Shown here: in pieces, positions 25,290-33,562 of the stretch
Layout: every line of letters starts with the position of its first letter
Numbering within the stretch: position 1 is the first letter of the stretch
DNA from: Gracilibacter sp.
GTDB lineage: Bacteria > Bacillota > Desulfitobacteriia > Desulfitobacteriales > Syntrophobotulaceae
NCBI GenBank assembly: GCA_024637055.1
Contig: JAGXFZ010000016.1
Coordinates: 1 to 47,626, forward strand
Length of the DNA: 47,626 bases
Direction: 5' to 3'
The notes under the pieces: model-generated
What the model was told of the DNA's origin: nothing
The model's database searches: none
What the model saw: the letters and a program-made list of their open reading frames with translations, nothing else
Program-made: the position numbers and the translations under genes

Positions 25290-25988
25290 TTGGAAAAGCA
25301 TAAGATACTGGTGGTAGACGATGAGCAGGAGATTGCCGAATTAATCCGTGATTATATGCAAAAAGAGGGGTATGAAGTGATACTCGCTTATGACGGAGAA
25401 GAGGCACTTAGACTTTACCGAGAAAGCAAACCTTCTTTGGCCATTCTGGATATCATGCTTCCAGGGATAGAAGGCACTGAAATATGTAGGGTTATCCGTA
25501 GCGAATCACCCATTCCTGTAATAATGCTCAGTGCTAAATCTAGTGATATAGATAAGATATTGAGCTTGGGACTTGGGGCTGATGATTATGTAACCAAGCC
25601 GTTTAGTCCGACGGAGTTGGTAGCTAGGGTGAAAGCCCAGCTTCGTCGGTATACTATGTTTTCTGGTTCTACTAATATGGAAGGGATTCTTACATTTAAT
25701 AATCTTAAAATTGATTTCAAAGGATATAATGTTTTCATCCAAGACCAAAAAGTTGAGTTATCAGCCAAAGAATTCGAAGTACTTCACTTGCTCTGCCGAC
25801 ACCCTGGACAGGTAATGACTCGGGAACAGATATTTGATCAAGTATGGGGTTTTAATGAATATGGAGATATTAATACAGTAACTGTACATATTCGCAAGGT
25901 TAGAGAAAAGATAGAGGAGGATCCCTCGCATCCTATGTACATCAAAACAGTCTGGGGAGTGGGATATAAATTCGACGGAGGATTATAA
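25290..25988 (+). CDS. OmpR-family response regulator
   Basis: A 232-residue response regulator. The TTG at 25290 is taken as start because GGAGGA lies seven bases upstream; an ATG at 25275 overlaps that very site. The receiver domain has Asp10/Asp11 and phospho-acceptor Asp54 (LAILDIMLPG), with Lys in VTKPFSP. The C-terminal winged helix (about 130-232) shows SAKEFEVLHLLCRHPGQV and GDINTVTVHIRKVREKIE. Its last base is shared with the start of the kinase gene. It probably regulates the preceding ABC exporter, which is inference from adjacency. Confidence 0.93.
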   Translation: MEKHKILVVDDEQEIAELIRDYMQKEGYEVILAYDGEEALRLYRESKPSLAILDIMLPGIEGTEICRVIRSESPIPVIMLSAKSSDIDKILSLGLGADDYVTKPFSPTELVARVKAQLRRYTMFSGSTNMEGILTFNNLKIDFKGYNVFIQDQKVELSAKEFEVLHLLCRHPGQVMTREQIFDQVWGFNEYGDINTVTVHIRKVREKIEEDPSHPMYIKTVWGVGYKFDGGL

Positions 25989-27427
25989 TGAGAATAGGGA
26001 TAAGAAAACGCCTTATAATTTCCTTTGTTCTTTTAGCTGTGATACCGATAGCGGTTATTTTGATCTCTCTGGTTGTGACTTTTACTAAGATGGAGGGCCA
26101 GGTAGGTAGTGATCCACAGCAAGACCCTGCGCAACAGATTGAGGAGATTAATAATAGCATTGCGATTGTTATTGGGGATAACTATTCATATATAGAGGAC
26201 TATGATCGGTTCTATTTGGAGTTGGAGCCCTTTATCGCGGAATACCAGCTTCAAGTTCAGATTGTTGATAAACAGAATATACTTTTGTTTGATTCTGACG
26301 ATAGGACGACCTCTATGAAACCTGCAAGTTCTGATCTAGTAGAGATGCTGGAAAGTGCGGGCCAAGGCTCATCTATATCCAAAATGTTTCTTTATGTTTT
26401 TCCGGTTACAGTCGATGGAGAAGAGAAAGCCACAGCTTTAGTCTTGTTTAACCCCGCGGTGGCACCGTTCAATATTTTTATGGATGCCATTAAGGGAATG
26501 GTGATCAGTTTCGGGGCGGGTTTCATCACGTTTATCTTATTGATTATTCTTCTTACATGGGATATTTCCAGAACCATTCTTAAACCATTGGCTGAATTAA
26601 ATAAGGCTACGGAAAGAATTGCTAAAGGGGACCTGGAATTCAACATTCATTATAATAAAAAGGATGAACTGGGTAATTTTGCTCGCTCTTTTGAATCTAT
26701 GCGTCTCCAATTAAATGAGTCTCTAGCAAAGCAAAAAGTCATAGAAAATGCTCGTAAAGAAATGATAGCCTCTATCTCTCATGATCTGCGGACCCCGATT
26801 GCTTCCATCCAAGGTTATGTGGAAGGACTTCAAGATGGGGTGGCAGAGGATGAAGAGACTAGAAATCGTTATCTTTCAGTAATCCGTGATAAGACTGGTC
26901 AGCTTAACAGGCAAATTGAGGATCTGTTCGAGTATTCTCGTTTAGATGCAGGACAACTGGAACTAAGGGTTGAGAGTGTTGATAGTCGGACGATTTTTGA
27001 AAAAATTCTCCAGGAAGTAGAGCTTAGACATGGAAGTAAAGGTCCATCTCTGAAGATAGTACGCCCTTTGCCTTCGGTCAATGTTCAAGTGGATCCTCAG
27101 AGACTGGAACAGGTTATGATGAACCTATTGGAAAATGCTTTCCGCTATGTACCTGAAGAGGGGAGTGTAACTGTAAGGTCTTGGACGGAAGATGCTCATT
27201 TAATAGTGGCAATTGAAGACAACGGCCCTGGAATTGCTGAACGACATCTACCCCATATCTTTAACAGTTTCTTTCGAGGGGAAAGATCCCGCTCTAGAAA
27301 ATCAGGCGGATCAGGGCTCGGCCTAGCCATCTGTAAATATATAATCGAAGCTCATACCGGCAGAATCTGGGTAGAAAGCAAAGAAGGAGAGGGAACGACA
27401 TTCTTCTTCGCCATCCCTAATAAGTAA
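25988..27427 (+). CDS. Sensor histidine kinase
   Basis: A 479-residue membrane kinase: helix 1 (about 9-31), an extracytoplasmic sensor region (32-167), helix 2 (168-190), HAMP (about 192-245), HisKA with phospho-accepting His265 (SISHDLRTPIAS), and a HATPase domain with N box NLLENAFRYV, G1 IEDNGPGIAE and G2 GGSGLGLAICK. It partners the response regulator immediately upstream (ATG overlapping the regulator's stop). Given the ABC exporter before it, it may sense the exported compound or envelope stress. The stop codon runs straight into a hairpin repeat. Confidence 0.93.
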   Translation: MRIGIRKRLIISFVLLAVIPIAVILISLVVTFTKMEGQVGSDPQQDPAQQIEEINNSIAIVIGDNYSYIEDYDRFYLELEPFIAEYQLQVQIVDKQNILLFDSDDRTTSMKPASSDLVEMLESAGQGSSISKMFLYVFPVTVDGEEKATALVLFNPAVAPFNIFMDAIKGMVISFGAGFITFILLIILLTWDISRTILKPLAELNKATERIAKGDLEFNIHYNKKDELGNFARSFESMRLQLNESLAKQKVIENARKEMIASISHDLRTPIASIQGYVEGLQDGVAEDEETRNRYLSVIRDKTGQLNRQIEDLFEYSRLDAGQLELRVESVDSRTIFEKILQEVELRHGSKGPSLKIVRPLPSVNVQVDPQRLEQVMMNLLENAFRYVPEEGSVTVRSWTEDAHLIVAIEDNGPGIAERHLPHIFNSFFRGERSRSRKSGGSGLGLAICKYIIEAHTGRIWVESKEGEGTTFFFAIPNK

Positions 27428-27497
27428 AGTTAGTAAAGTTAGTAAAGTTAGGGACGGTTCTTTACTTTACAAAAGTAAAAGAACCGTCCTTTTTTTA
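27424..27497. repeat. GGGACGGTTCTTTAC hairpin repeat acting as terminator
   Basis: Three tandem AGTAAAGTT units precede GGGACGGTTCTTTACTTTAC, then AAAAGTAAAAGAACCGTCC and a T7 tract. The stem directly followed by T7 makes it a convincing rho-independent terminator for the two-component operon. It overlaps the kinase stop codon. Confidence 0.88.
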
Positions 27498-27526
27498 TGT
27501 TTCTATTTTTTTGTGTTTCCGTCGTT

Positions 27527-27556
27527 ATAAAGTAAAGAACCGTCCCCGACTTTATT
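27527..27556. repeat. GGGACGGTTCTTTAC repeat, single reverse arm
   Basis: TATAAAGTAAAGAACCGTCC then CCGACTTTATT: one arm only, in opposite orientation to the copy 30 bases to the left. It touches the stop codon of the minus-strand membrane protein gene. Confidence 0.85.
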
Positions 27557-27908
27557 AGGGCAAGGACTTATTTAAAATTAATCCAAGGATTATCAAGCCG
27601 TTAGCTATAGTTCCAACTTTGGCATCGGGCCACCAGATGATTATAAGTATCTGCGAGACAATTACTGCTATTATGACCGCTGACCGCCACCACGGTTGAT
27701 TAGTGACTAACCCAAAGACAGCTATAAAAAAGAGAGCAACCGCTATGAGCCAGAGTACGCCGAGTACCAATTGTAGGTTGGATGGGATAGCAAATAGAGT
27801 TTTGCCTGACAACCCTTCGATTTTAGCAATACCTAATTCATTGACACCACCCATGATATGGATCAAACCATGCAATGCGAGAATTGCTACGAGCAACCAT
27901 TTGAGCAT
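27555..27908 (-). CDS. Small four-helix membrane protein
   Basis: A 117-residue membrane protein (MLKWLLVAILALHGLIHIMG...) with four hydrophobic helices (about 3-20, 45-66, 72-94 and 97-113). The start at 27908 is preferred because AAAGAGGTG lies just upstream; an ATG at 27926 lies before that site. The short HGLIH-MG motif in helix 1 and the overall plan are shared with small uncharacterised membrane proteins of Firmicutes and Actinobacteria. No function is assigned. It precedes, with a 140-base gap, a TetR gene on the same strand. Confidence 0.7.
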   Translation of the reverse strand: MLKWLLVAILALHGLIHIMGGVNELGIAKIEGLSGKTLFAIPSNLQLVLGVLWLIAVALFFIAVFGLVTNQPWWRSAVIIAVIVSQILIIIWWPDAKVGTIANGLIILGLILNKSLP

Positions 27909-28050
27909 AAAGAACACCTCTTTCATGAAAGTAATAACTTATAAATAGCTAAAACAGAAACAAGTAGGGTTAACATGGCAGTCAACCGGCTTCTTTTGGT
28001 ATTAGTAATGAACCATCCTTTCTTATAAATATTTTAAAGTCATGTAAGTA

Positions 28051-28677
28051 TTAGGTTTTCCCCTGTATTATCCCATTTTCAATGTGCTGAATGTGATGCT
28101 GGATAAGTAGGTTTTTTTGTTTTTCATCGATTTCATTCTCGATAATCATTCTAATAATAAGGCCGAAAGTTGTTGCCCATATTATTTGAGCTGTGAGTTC
28201 GATCTGTTTGTCGTCAGCATTTTTATATTTGTCGATCTGCTTGAGACATTTACAAAGGATTGCCACTGCTTGTCTCTTAGTGGAGGCACCATCAAAAAGT
28301 ACTGAAGTATGGGCCAAAATATCAGGGGAGCTGTTGAGCATTATGGTCTTGTATTGTTCAGGCATTTGCAATGCTAAATGAATATAGCTCTCAGTCATTT
28401 TTCTGATTTTGTCGGTAGGATCTTCTGTAGAGGATTGTACAGATATTAGGAGGGCTACAATTTTTTTGTAACTTTTTTCCATTAAATGTTTGAGAATTTC
28501 ATCTTTATCTTTAAAGTAATGGTAGATGAGGGAGGGAGAGTATTCTATCTTGGCGGCAATCTTTCGAACAGATAGTTTGTCTATGCCTTCGGAGCTAATT
28601 ATCTCTTCAGCTGCTGTAAGGATAAGTTCACGTCGGTGATCTACTTCTCGTGCCTTTCGTTCTTTAATACCCAAACT
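28051..28677 (-). CDS. TetR-family transcriptional regulator
   Basis: About 208 residues. The DNA-binding domain shows RRELILTAAEEIISSEGIDK, LSVRKIAAKIEYSPSLIYHY and FKDKDEIL. The start needs care: an in-frame ATG at 28755 lies inside the -35 box of a good promoter (28727-28755), so translation must begin downstream. The TTG at 28677 follows GGTGA at suitable spacing; GTG at 28686 is an alternative. A dyad GAACACTGTTC overlaps the expected transcription start and suggests autorepression. Its targets are unknown; the small membrane protein gene downstream on the same strand and the ZIP transporter upstream are candidates. Confidence 0.85.
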   Translation of the reverse strand, partial: SLGIKERKAREVDHRRELILTAAEEIISSEGIDKLSVRKIAAKIEYSPSLIYHYFKDKDEILKHLMEKSYKKIVALLISVQSSTEDPTDKIRKMTESYIHLALQMPEQYKTIMLNSSPDILAHTSVLFDGASTKRQAVAILCKCLKQIDKYKNADDKQIELTAQIIWATTFGLIIRMIIENEIDEKQKNLLIQHHIQHIENGIIQGKT

Positions 28678-28709
28678 TGTCACCACTTTCAGAACGTTGT
28701 TATTATATA

Positions 28710-28720
28710 GAACAGTGTTC
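28710..28720. promoter_or_regulatory. Candidate TetR operator GAACA-N-TGTTC
   Basis: A perfect 11-base dyad lies 6 to 17 bases downstream of the -10 box of the tetR promoter, where a bound repressor would block transcription. The dyad is seen; binding by the adjacent TetR protein is inferred. Confidence 0.45.
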
Positions 28721-28726
28721 AATATA

Positions 28727-28755
28727 ATTTTATTGCTTGAATAGTGTTGTGTCAA
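28727..28755 (-). promoter_or_regulatory. Sigma-A-type promoter of the tetR gene
   Basis: On the minus strand, TTGACA (28755-28750) and TAAAAT (28732-28727) are separated by exactly 17 bases. Confidence 0.75.
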
Positions 28756-28765
28756 TAATAAAGTA

Positions 28766-28832
28766 AATAAAGTTAGGGACGGTTCTTTACTTTACATTAT
28801 TTGTAAAGTAAAGAACCGTCCCTAACTTTATT
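28766..28832. repeat. GGGACGGTTCTTTAC hairpin-repeat family, full palindrome
   Basis: Arms of about 30 bases, AATAAAGTTAGGGACGGTTC onward, pair perfectly around a short ATTATT centre. It sits between the end of the ZIP gene (whose stop it touches) and the tetR promoter. Confidence 0.92.
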
Positions 28833-29584
28833 CAGTGGGGTAAGACTGTTAAGACCATTAAGAAAAAGATGAAGCCACTTATGCCACCTAGTAAGGCGCA
28901 AAAGGGGTGGCGTTCTGTGGATAAAGGCCATAGTTCGGTGAGAACGAGGAAGGTCATGGCTCCGGCAGCTAGCGCGAGGAAGAAACTTAGGGAGAAGCTG
29001 ACTAGGCCGAGAGCGATTTTGCCTAGCATCGCCCCCATGGGGGTGAATAAGGCTATAGCCAGGGTAAGAGTTAGGATTTTCTTTTTGCGTATACCTGCCA
29101 TCAGGAGAGGAGTGGCAGTGGCCATTCCTTCGGGGATGTTATGGAGCGCTATGCTGATGGCTATGAGCATGCCCAGCTTGGTTGTAGATTCTTGGCCTAC
29201 AGCTATGGCCATGCCTTCAGGGATATCATGGAGAGCTATCCCAGATGCTACGAGGATACCTGTTCTTTTAAGACGAGTTAAGCGAGTCTTAGGGACACTT
29301 CTATATCTTGTTTTAAGTAGTTTATCTGCGAACCACATAAAGATGACGCCCAAGGTTAGCCCTAGGATAAACTGCTTAGGCTGCCTATAAGTAAGGGCTA
29401 AAGGTATTAGATCTAAAGTAACTACAGCTATCATAACTCCGCCTGCCCCAGCGAGTAAAAACGCCAGCAGACGCTCTGGAGGTTTGCCTAGAAGAAGAAC
29501 TATGATGCAGCCCGCTGTAGTTGCCAGTCCAGCAATCGTACTTATATATATAAGGTAAAGAAGAGATTGATGATCTAAAAACAC
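28832..29584 (-). CDS. ZIP-family divalent metal transporter
   Basis: A 250-residue membrane protein of the ZIP family (zinc, iron or manganese uptake). Seven to eight helices are visible. The metal-binding motifs HDIPEGMAIAV in helix 4 and HNIPEGMATA in helix 5 are intact. The His-rich loop common in eukaryotic members is replaced by a Lys/Arg-rich loop (about 90-108). The start is GTG at 29584 after GGGAGG. It is monocistronic, bounded by a hairpin repeat. Metal specificity cannot be told; no Zur or Fur box was identified. Confidence 0.9.
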   Translation of the reverse strand: MFLDHQSLLYLIYISTIAGLATTAGCIIVLLLGKPPERLLAFLLAGAGGVMIAVVTLDLIPLALTYRQPKQFILGLTLGVIFMWFADKLLKTRYRSVPKTRLTRLKRTGILVASGIALHDIPEGMAIAVGQESTTKLGMLIAISIALHNIPEGMATATPLLMAGIRKKKILTLTLAIALFTPMGAMLGKIALGLVSFSLSFFLALAAGAMTFLVLTELWPLSTERHPFCALLGGISGFIFFLMVLTVLPH

Positions 29585-29654
29585 TTTTGCCTCCCTTAAT
29601 AAGACTTAAGAAGCCTGATGAATCCTATTCAAAAAGTAAAAAAATATACTCCCT

Positions 29655-29685
29655 GTATAGAAAAGTTCGCTCTTGGTAATAACTA
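29655..29685 (+). promoter_or_regulatory. Possible sigma-F-type promoter of spoIIR
   Basis: GTATA (29655-29659) is followed 15 bases later by GGTAATAACTA, close to but not perfectly matching the forespore sigma-F pattern. spoIIR is a sigma-F target in Bacillus, which makes it plausible. Confidence 0.3.
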
Positions 29686-29724
29686 CCACTAAGTGAATCT
29701 TAGAAAAACAGGGAGAGAAATAAT

Positions 29725-30417
29725 ATGTTCTGTAGTTTTTGGCAAGAGAGTAATGTGAAAAAAGGTATGAAACGAATGGTTGTGTTTACTGGAATTACTG
29801 CGCTGGTTTTCGCGCTATCAGGATGTACTGCCCTGAATTCCAGTGGAGCTACCGATACTATAAAAGATCTTAGTCCAGAAAGCATTATCAGATTCCACGT
29901 TATTGCTAATTCAGACAGTGATGAAGATCAGCTTCTCAAATACGAAGTAAGAGACGAGATTTTAAAAGTCGTGGCGCCTCGTCTAGCTGAGTCTAAGTCT
30001 TTGGAAGAATCACGGCAGCTACTTGAAGAGATGGAGGAACAGCTTTTAGATATCGCAAATTCTGTTATAGAGAGTTCAGGAACAGATTATGACGTAAATA
30101 TTAACCATGGAAAACATATCTTCCCTACCAAGTCTTATGGAAGGATTCTACTCCCTGGAGGAGAATATGAGGCCGTAAAGATCGAGATAGGAGCAGCTGA
30201 AGGTGAAAATTGGTGGTGTGTGTTATTTCCGCCAATTTGTTTCGTAAATGTGGAGGAATCAACAACTGTAGCTGTGGATGGTAAGCCTGGGATCCCTTTA
30301 GACACAGCAGGTAAATTGATCTCTGAGAAAGAGTCAGATAAGATGCCTAAAAAAGATGTTAATAAAGAGGAAAGAAAGCCAAAAGTTAAGTTTTTCTTAG
30401 CCCGCTTTTTCCAGTAA
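29725..30417 (+). CDS. spoIIR: Stage II sporulation protein R
   Basis: A 230-residue exported signalling protein. An N-terminal hydrophobic segment with ALVFALSGC leads to the SpoIIR domain: IIRFHVIANSDSDEDQLLKY, EVRDEILKVV, KSYGRILLPGGEYEAVKI and ENWWCVLFPPICFV are hallmarks. In sporulation SpoIIR is made in the forespore and triggers SpoIIGA-dependent processing of pro-sigma-E in the mother cell. The C-terminal tail is Lys-rich. ATG after GGGAGAG. The presence of this gene is strong evidence that the organism forms endospores. Two stop codons in tandem run into a hairpin repeat. Confidence 0.93.
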   Translation: MFCSFWQESNVKKGMKRMVVFTGITALVFALSGCTALNSSGATDTIKDLSPESIIRFHVIANSDSDEDQLLKYEVRDEILKVVAPRLAESKSLEESRQLLEEMEEQLLDIANSVIESSGTDYDVNINHGKHIFPTKSYGRILLPGGEYEAVKIEIGAAEGENWWCVLFPPICFVNVEESTTVAVDGKPGIPLDTAGKLISEKESDKMPKKDVNKEERKPKVKFFLARFFQ

Positions 30418-30482
30418 TAAAGTTAGGGACGGTTCTTTACTTTACAAATTTTGTAAAGTAAAGAACCGTCCCTAACTTTATT
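30416..30482. repeat. GGGACGGTTCTTTAC hairpin-repeat family, full palindrome
   Basis: AATAAAGTTAGGGACGGTTC and its perfect complement flank a short AAATTTT centre, giving arms of about 30 bases. It overlaps the end of spoIIR and separates it from the cobalamin riboswitch. Confidence 0.92.
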
Positions 30483-30617
30483 TGTCTTATTGCAGAATGC
30501 AGGAATAATATAGAGGATGTTTTTTTATTTGTATGATAGAATAGTATTATAATTACTTTGATGTCATAATCTAAGTTAAAGTATGTTAACAAAAAAACGC
30601 TAACTTAATAAGTCCGA

Positions 30618-30816
30618 ATACAGGTGCAAAAGTTGCTTAATAGGGAAGCGGGTGAGAATCCCGGAACTGTCCCAGCAACCGTGAAGCTGACGAAATGACG
30701 TGAACCACTGCTGAGGTCTTGGATGACCTGATGTTGCGAAGCCTAAGAGGGTAAGATGCGGCAAGGCGGGAAGGTGTCAAAGTAGGATGAAGCGAAGTCG
30801 GTAGACCTGCCTGTAT
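30618..30816 (+). promoter_or_regulatory. Cobalamin riboswitch
   Basis: A closing stem ATACAGG (30618-30624)/CCTGTAT (30810-30816) bounds the conserved core: GGTGC, then AATAGGGAAGCGGGTGAGAA, CCCGGAACTGTCCC and the B12-box-like AGCAACCGTGA, and at the 3' side AAGTCGGTAGACCTGCCTGT. These are diagnostic for adenosylcobalamin-type riboswitches. A terminator hairpin lies at 30900-30931 just before the cob/btu genes, so ligand binding most likely stops transcription. This accounts for the largest part of the 570-base gap before cobU. Confidence 0.95.
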
Positions 30817-30899
30817 GAAAGCTCCTGGGGTTGGGAAGGTGAACGAGTGTTAGGCTTCTATTCATATAATTGGATAGATGTTTAAGATGTATTGTAAGC

Positions 30900-30931
30900 A
30901 TAACCATTTCTGGGAGGAAGTGGTTATTTTT
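30900..30931 (+). terminator. Terminator of the cobalamin riboswitch
   Basis: ATAACCATTTC (30900-30910) pairs with GAAGTGGTTAT (30917-30927, one G-U) and is followed by TTTTT. It lies between the riboswitch and cobU. Confidence 0.8.
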
Positions 30932-30952
30932 ATTTATGGTAGGAGAGATTTG

Positions 30953-30994
30953 ATGTCTAGTTTAGATATCGGAGAAGAGGAAAACAAGTGTTGA
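30953..30994 (+). CDS. Possible 13-codon leader peptide overlapping the cobU start
   Basis: ATG at 30953 follows AGGAGAG; the frame reads MSSLDIGEEENKC and stops at 30992-30994, overlapping the GTG of cobU at 30988. If translated, it could couple ribosome flow into cobU. It may also be chance; the ribosome binding site is the only support. Confidence 0.25.
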   Translation: MSSLDIGEEENKC

Positions 30995-31605
30995 TCTTCA
31001 TTTCGGGTGGCGTTCGTAGCGGCAAAAGTTCATTAGGGGAGAAGCTGGCTGTTTCTCTGGCGGGAGAGAACAGAAAAATTTACCTGGCGGCGGCTCGTCA
31101 TTATGATGAAGAGATTACGAAACGTATTAAAGTTCATCAACAAAATCGGGCAGGAAAAGATTTTCTGACGATTGATAAAAGTCAGGATATAGGGGAAGTG
31201 GCAGTGACTTTGGAAGCGGCAGATACTGTAATACTTGATTGTTTAGGAACTCTGCTGGCCAATGAGTTGTTTGACCGACCAGAACTGAGTAGCGTAAGTG
31301 ACAGTGGAACGAGTTCTGAACAGCAAAAATCACAACCTAGTAGCTCTGATTCTGAGCAAATAGGTGAGAAAATCCTTGCTGATCTTTATCTGATCTACGA
31401 TAAAGTGGCTAATCTTATTGTTGTTTCTAATGAAGTGTTTACTGACGGAGTTCAGTATGCAAAATCGACAGAGGGGTATATTCAAACTTTGGCCAAGTTA
31501 CATATAAAGCTGGTTGAGGTTAGTGATGGGGCTATCGAGTGCTTATATTCCAGGTATCAATGTCATAAGGGAAGAGAGCAAATCGAAGTTTTAGGGGATT
31601 ATTAG
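30988..31605 (+). CDS. cobU: Adenosylcobinamide kinase / adenosylcobinamide-phosphate guanylyltransferase
   Basis: A 205-residue CobU/CobP enzyme that phosphorylates adenosylcobinamide and adds GMP, the entry to nucleotide loop assembly. The P-loop is GGVRSGKSS, followed by YLAAARHYDEEITKRIKVHQ and VILDCLGTLLANELF. The C-terminal part has IVVSNEVFTDG and TLAKLHIKLVEVSDGAIECL. A Ser/Gln-rich insertion (about 95-125) interrupts the core. The start is GTG 30988 after GGAGAAGAGG. It is the first gene behind the cobalamin riboswitch and 14 bases ahead of cobS. Confidence 0.9.
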   Translation: MLIFISGGVRSGKSSLGEKLAVSLAGENRKIYLAAARHYDEEITKRIKVHQQNRAGKDFLTIDKSQDIGEVAVTLEAADTVILDCLGTLLANELFDRPELSSVSDSGTSSEQQKSQPSSSDSEQIGEKILADLYLIYDKVANLIVVSNEVFTDGVQYAKSTEGYIQTLAKLHIKLVEVSDGAIECLYSRYQCHKGREQIEVLGDY

Positions 31606-31619
31606 TAAGAGGGTTATTT

Positions 31620-32378
31620 ATGAAAGATTTTTTATATTCGATAATAATAGCATTTTCCTTTTTCACCATTATTCCGTTACCTATGGTGGAGTGGTCGAGC
31701 CGGAGGATAAGATTTTTACCTCTGCTCATGCCTTTTGTGGGGCTAGGTATTGGGTTGCTGGGCTATGGGGTTTACAGCTTGCTAATTACTCTAGATGTCT
31801 CGGGATTTACCAGTAGTGTGGCCATGGTGTTATTCTATCTAGTAATCACCGGAGGACTGCATATGGATGGATTGATGGATAGCGCGGATGCTTATTTTTC
31901 CAGACAGGGTAAAGAGAGAAAACTGGAAATTATGAAAGATCCTCGGGTGGGTGCTTTTGCGGTCATGGCTCTTGTTTGTTTGTTGTTGCTTAAGACTGCA
32001 TTGTTTTATGAGATATTTAGCGCCGGTAAAGAAACGGCCATTCTGCTGATTATGATTCCAATATTGTCGCGGACCTTCCAAGCATTTATGCTTTGCCATT
32101 TTCCTTATGCCAAGGAGGATGGTTTAGCGGTTATGTACGGCCAAGCTACAGGGCAAAAAACTTCCTATCTGCTTGCTTTGTATTTCGCGCTTACTGGTAT
32201 AATGATATATTTCCTGCTGGGTGTGACGGCTTTGGTTCTGCCTTTAGCATTAGTGTCGTTCACGGTGTTTTACCATTTTTCTGCTAAGAAGAACTTCGGA
32301 GGAATTACAGGAGATGTCGTAGGGGCTTACGTGGAAATGGCGGAGGTTCTGATGGTTGGAGTTTTAGTTATGATATGA
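31620..32378 (+). CDS. cobS: Adenosylcobinamide-GDP ribazoletransferase (cobalamin synthase)
   Basis: A 252-residue polytopic membrane enzyme. The family signature GGLHMDGLMDSADAYFS with its Asp residues, GKERKLEIMKDPRVGAFAV, and the C-terminal GGITGDVVGAYVEMAEVL are all present. It joins GDP-cobinamide with alpha-ribazole to give adenosylcobalamin in the cytoplasmic membrane. It belongs to the riboswitch-controlled operon. No cobT is in the window. Confidence 0.93.
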   Translation: MKDFLYSIIIAFSFFTIIPLPMVEWSSRRIRFLPLLMPFVGLGIGLLGYGVYSLLITLDVSGFTSSVAMVLFYLVITGGLHMDGLMDSADAYFSRQGKERKLEIMKDPRVGAFAVMALVCLLLLKTALFYEIFSAGKETAILLIMIPILSRTFQAFMLCHFPYAKEDGLAVMYGQATGQKTSYLLALYFALTGIMIYFLLGVTALVLPLALVSFTVFYHFSAKKNFGGITGDVVGAYVEMAEVLMVGVLVMI

Positions 32379-32444
32379 TTTGTTATTTAAAAAAGTTTGG
32401 ATGTTGCTTGAGATTTCTAAGTTTGGATGTATGGAGGTGGCAAG

Positions 32445-32843
32445 ATGATTTTCATTTTTGGTGGTAAATATCAAGGTAAGACAGCTTATGCTTTAAAACA
32501 TTACGGTACCCAACATCAGTACGGTGCGAAACTTAAGGTCTGTGATCTGGCTGAAGCGGGTATGACTGAGATGTATGAGGCGGATGTTATCACGAATATT
32601 CAGGAAGGGATTAGACGGATTTTGGCTGAAGGCAATTCACCATTGGATTTTTTTACTGAAAACATTGGCCACTTGGAGCAGAAGATTCTGATAGGTACTG
32701 AGATAGGCTGTGGAATTGTTCCGCTGGGAGAAACGGACAGAATCTGGCGGGATGAGACAGGCAGAGTTTACCAACTGTTGGCAAAGAAGGCGCACAAGGT
32801 GGAGCGTATCTGGGCGGGCATCCCAGTGACGATTAAGGAGTAA
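32445..32843 (+). CDS. Second, shortened CobU-like protein
   Basis: A 132-residue protein related to CobU. The ATG at 32445 is chosen because GGAGGTGG precedes it; a frame start at 32427 does not have one. It retains a P-loop (FGGKYQGKT) and the C-terminal CobU hallmark EIGCGIVPLGETDRIWRDET plus GRVYQLLAKKAHKVERIWAG, but lacks the central part of the enzyme. Clostridial cobalamin operons often carry such a short paralogue. It may assist the kinase step, or be a reduced form of it. It lies between cobS and cobC, which supports a role in corrinoid salvage. Function of this short form is not established. Confidence 0.7.
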   Translation: MIFIFGGKYQGKTAYALKHYGTQHQYGAKLKVCDLAEAGMTEMYEADVITNIQEGIRRILAEGNSPLDFFTENIGHLEQKILIGTEIGCGIVPLGETDRIWRDETGRVYQLLAKKAHKVERIWAGIPVTIKE

Positions 32844-32981
32844 GTTGGGGCATAAGAAGATGAATTGAATCAAGAAGATGATTAACTCATGAAAATGAAT
32901 TAGCTAGGTTTATAGAATTGGGCTCAATTATGAAATTCGAGGTCCAAGGGATTAAGAAGAAAAAAAGGATAGGGTATTAAA

Positions 32982-33539
32982 ATGGCTTATAATATTTTTC
33001 TAATTCGTCATGCTAAAACCCAAGCTAATTTTGAACGACGCTATACAGGCTCTGCTGACGAGCCGTTAGTTGAAGCCGGAATTAGTGAGCTTAGAGAAAA
33101 AATAGAATCTGTTTGTTACCCAGTTGTTGATCGTGTCTATGTTAGCCCTATGAAAAGGTGTGAGCATACTGCACGGCTGATTTATCCCCATCTCCCCTTG
33201 ACGGTTGTTCCCGGTTTTGCCGAATATAATTTTGGAGATTTTGAAGGGAAAACATACGGGGAGTTAAAAGATAATCCTGCTTACGAAAAATGGATTGGGA
33301 GTGGCGGATTAGATAAATCCCCTGGGGGTGAAGATATGGAAAGCTATAAGAAAAGATGTTGTCTGGCTTTTGAACAAGTACTGGTTGAAATAAAAGAATT
33401 AGGTATTGCTAATACAGCTTTAGTTGTTCATGGAGGAACTATTATGGCGATAATGGAAAAACATGTTCCAGGTGAGAAAGGTTTCTACGATTGGCAGGTT
33501 CCCAACTGTGGGTGGCATGAGTTGGTATTTTTACTTTAA
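32982..33539 (+). CDS. cobC: Histidine phosphatase, probable alpha-ribazole phosphatase
   Basis: A 185-residue member of the histidine phosphatase (phosphoglycerate mutase-like) superfamily. The catalytic LIRHAKTQAN motif is at the N-terminus, SPMKRCEHTARLI and the acid FGDFEGKTYGEL lie centrally, and the second His is in VVHGGTIMAIM. Within a cob operon the expected job is dephosphorylation of alpha-ribazole 5'-phosphate or of cobalamin 5'-phosphate. The assignment to CobC comes from context, since the superfamily has many substrates. ATG at 32982; the 138 bases before it hold nothing that I recognise. Confidence 0.8.
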   Translation: MAYNIFLIRHAKTQANFERRYTGSADEPLVEAGISELREKIESVCYPVVDRVYVSPMKRCEHTARLIYPHLPLTVVPGFAEYNFGDFEGKTYGELKDNPAYEKWIGSGGLDKSPGGEDMESYKKRCCLAFEQVLVEIKELGIANTALVVHGGTIMAIMEKHVPGEKGFYDWQVPNCGWHELVFLL

Positions 33540-33562
33540 ATATATTGAAGGAGATGATACAT

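Noticed and set aside
28678-28755. N-terminal extension of the TetR protein from an ATG at 28755
   Set aside because: That ATG lies inside the -35 box of the gene's promoter, so it would not be in the message.
30953-30994. Leader peptide as an amino-acid attenuator
   Set aside because: No run of regulatory codons is present and the terminator lies upstream of it; at most it serves translational coupling.
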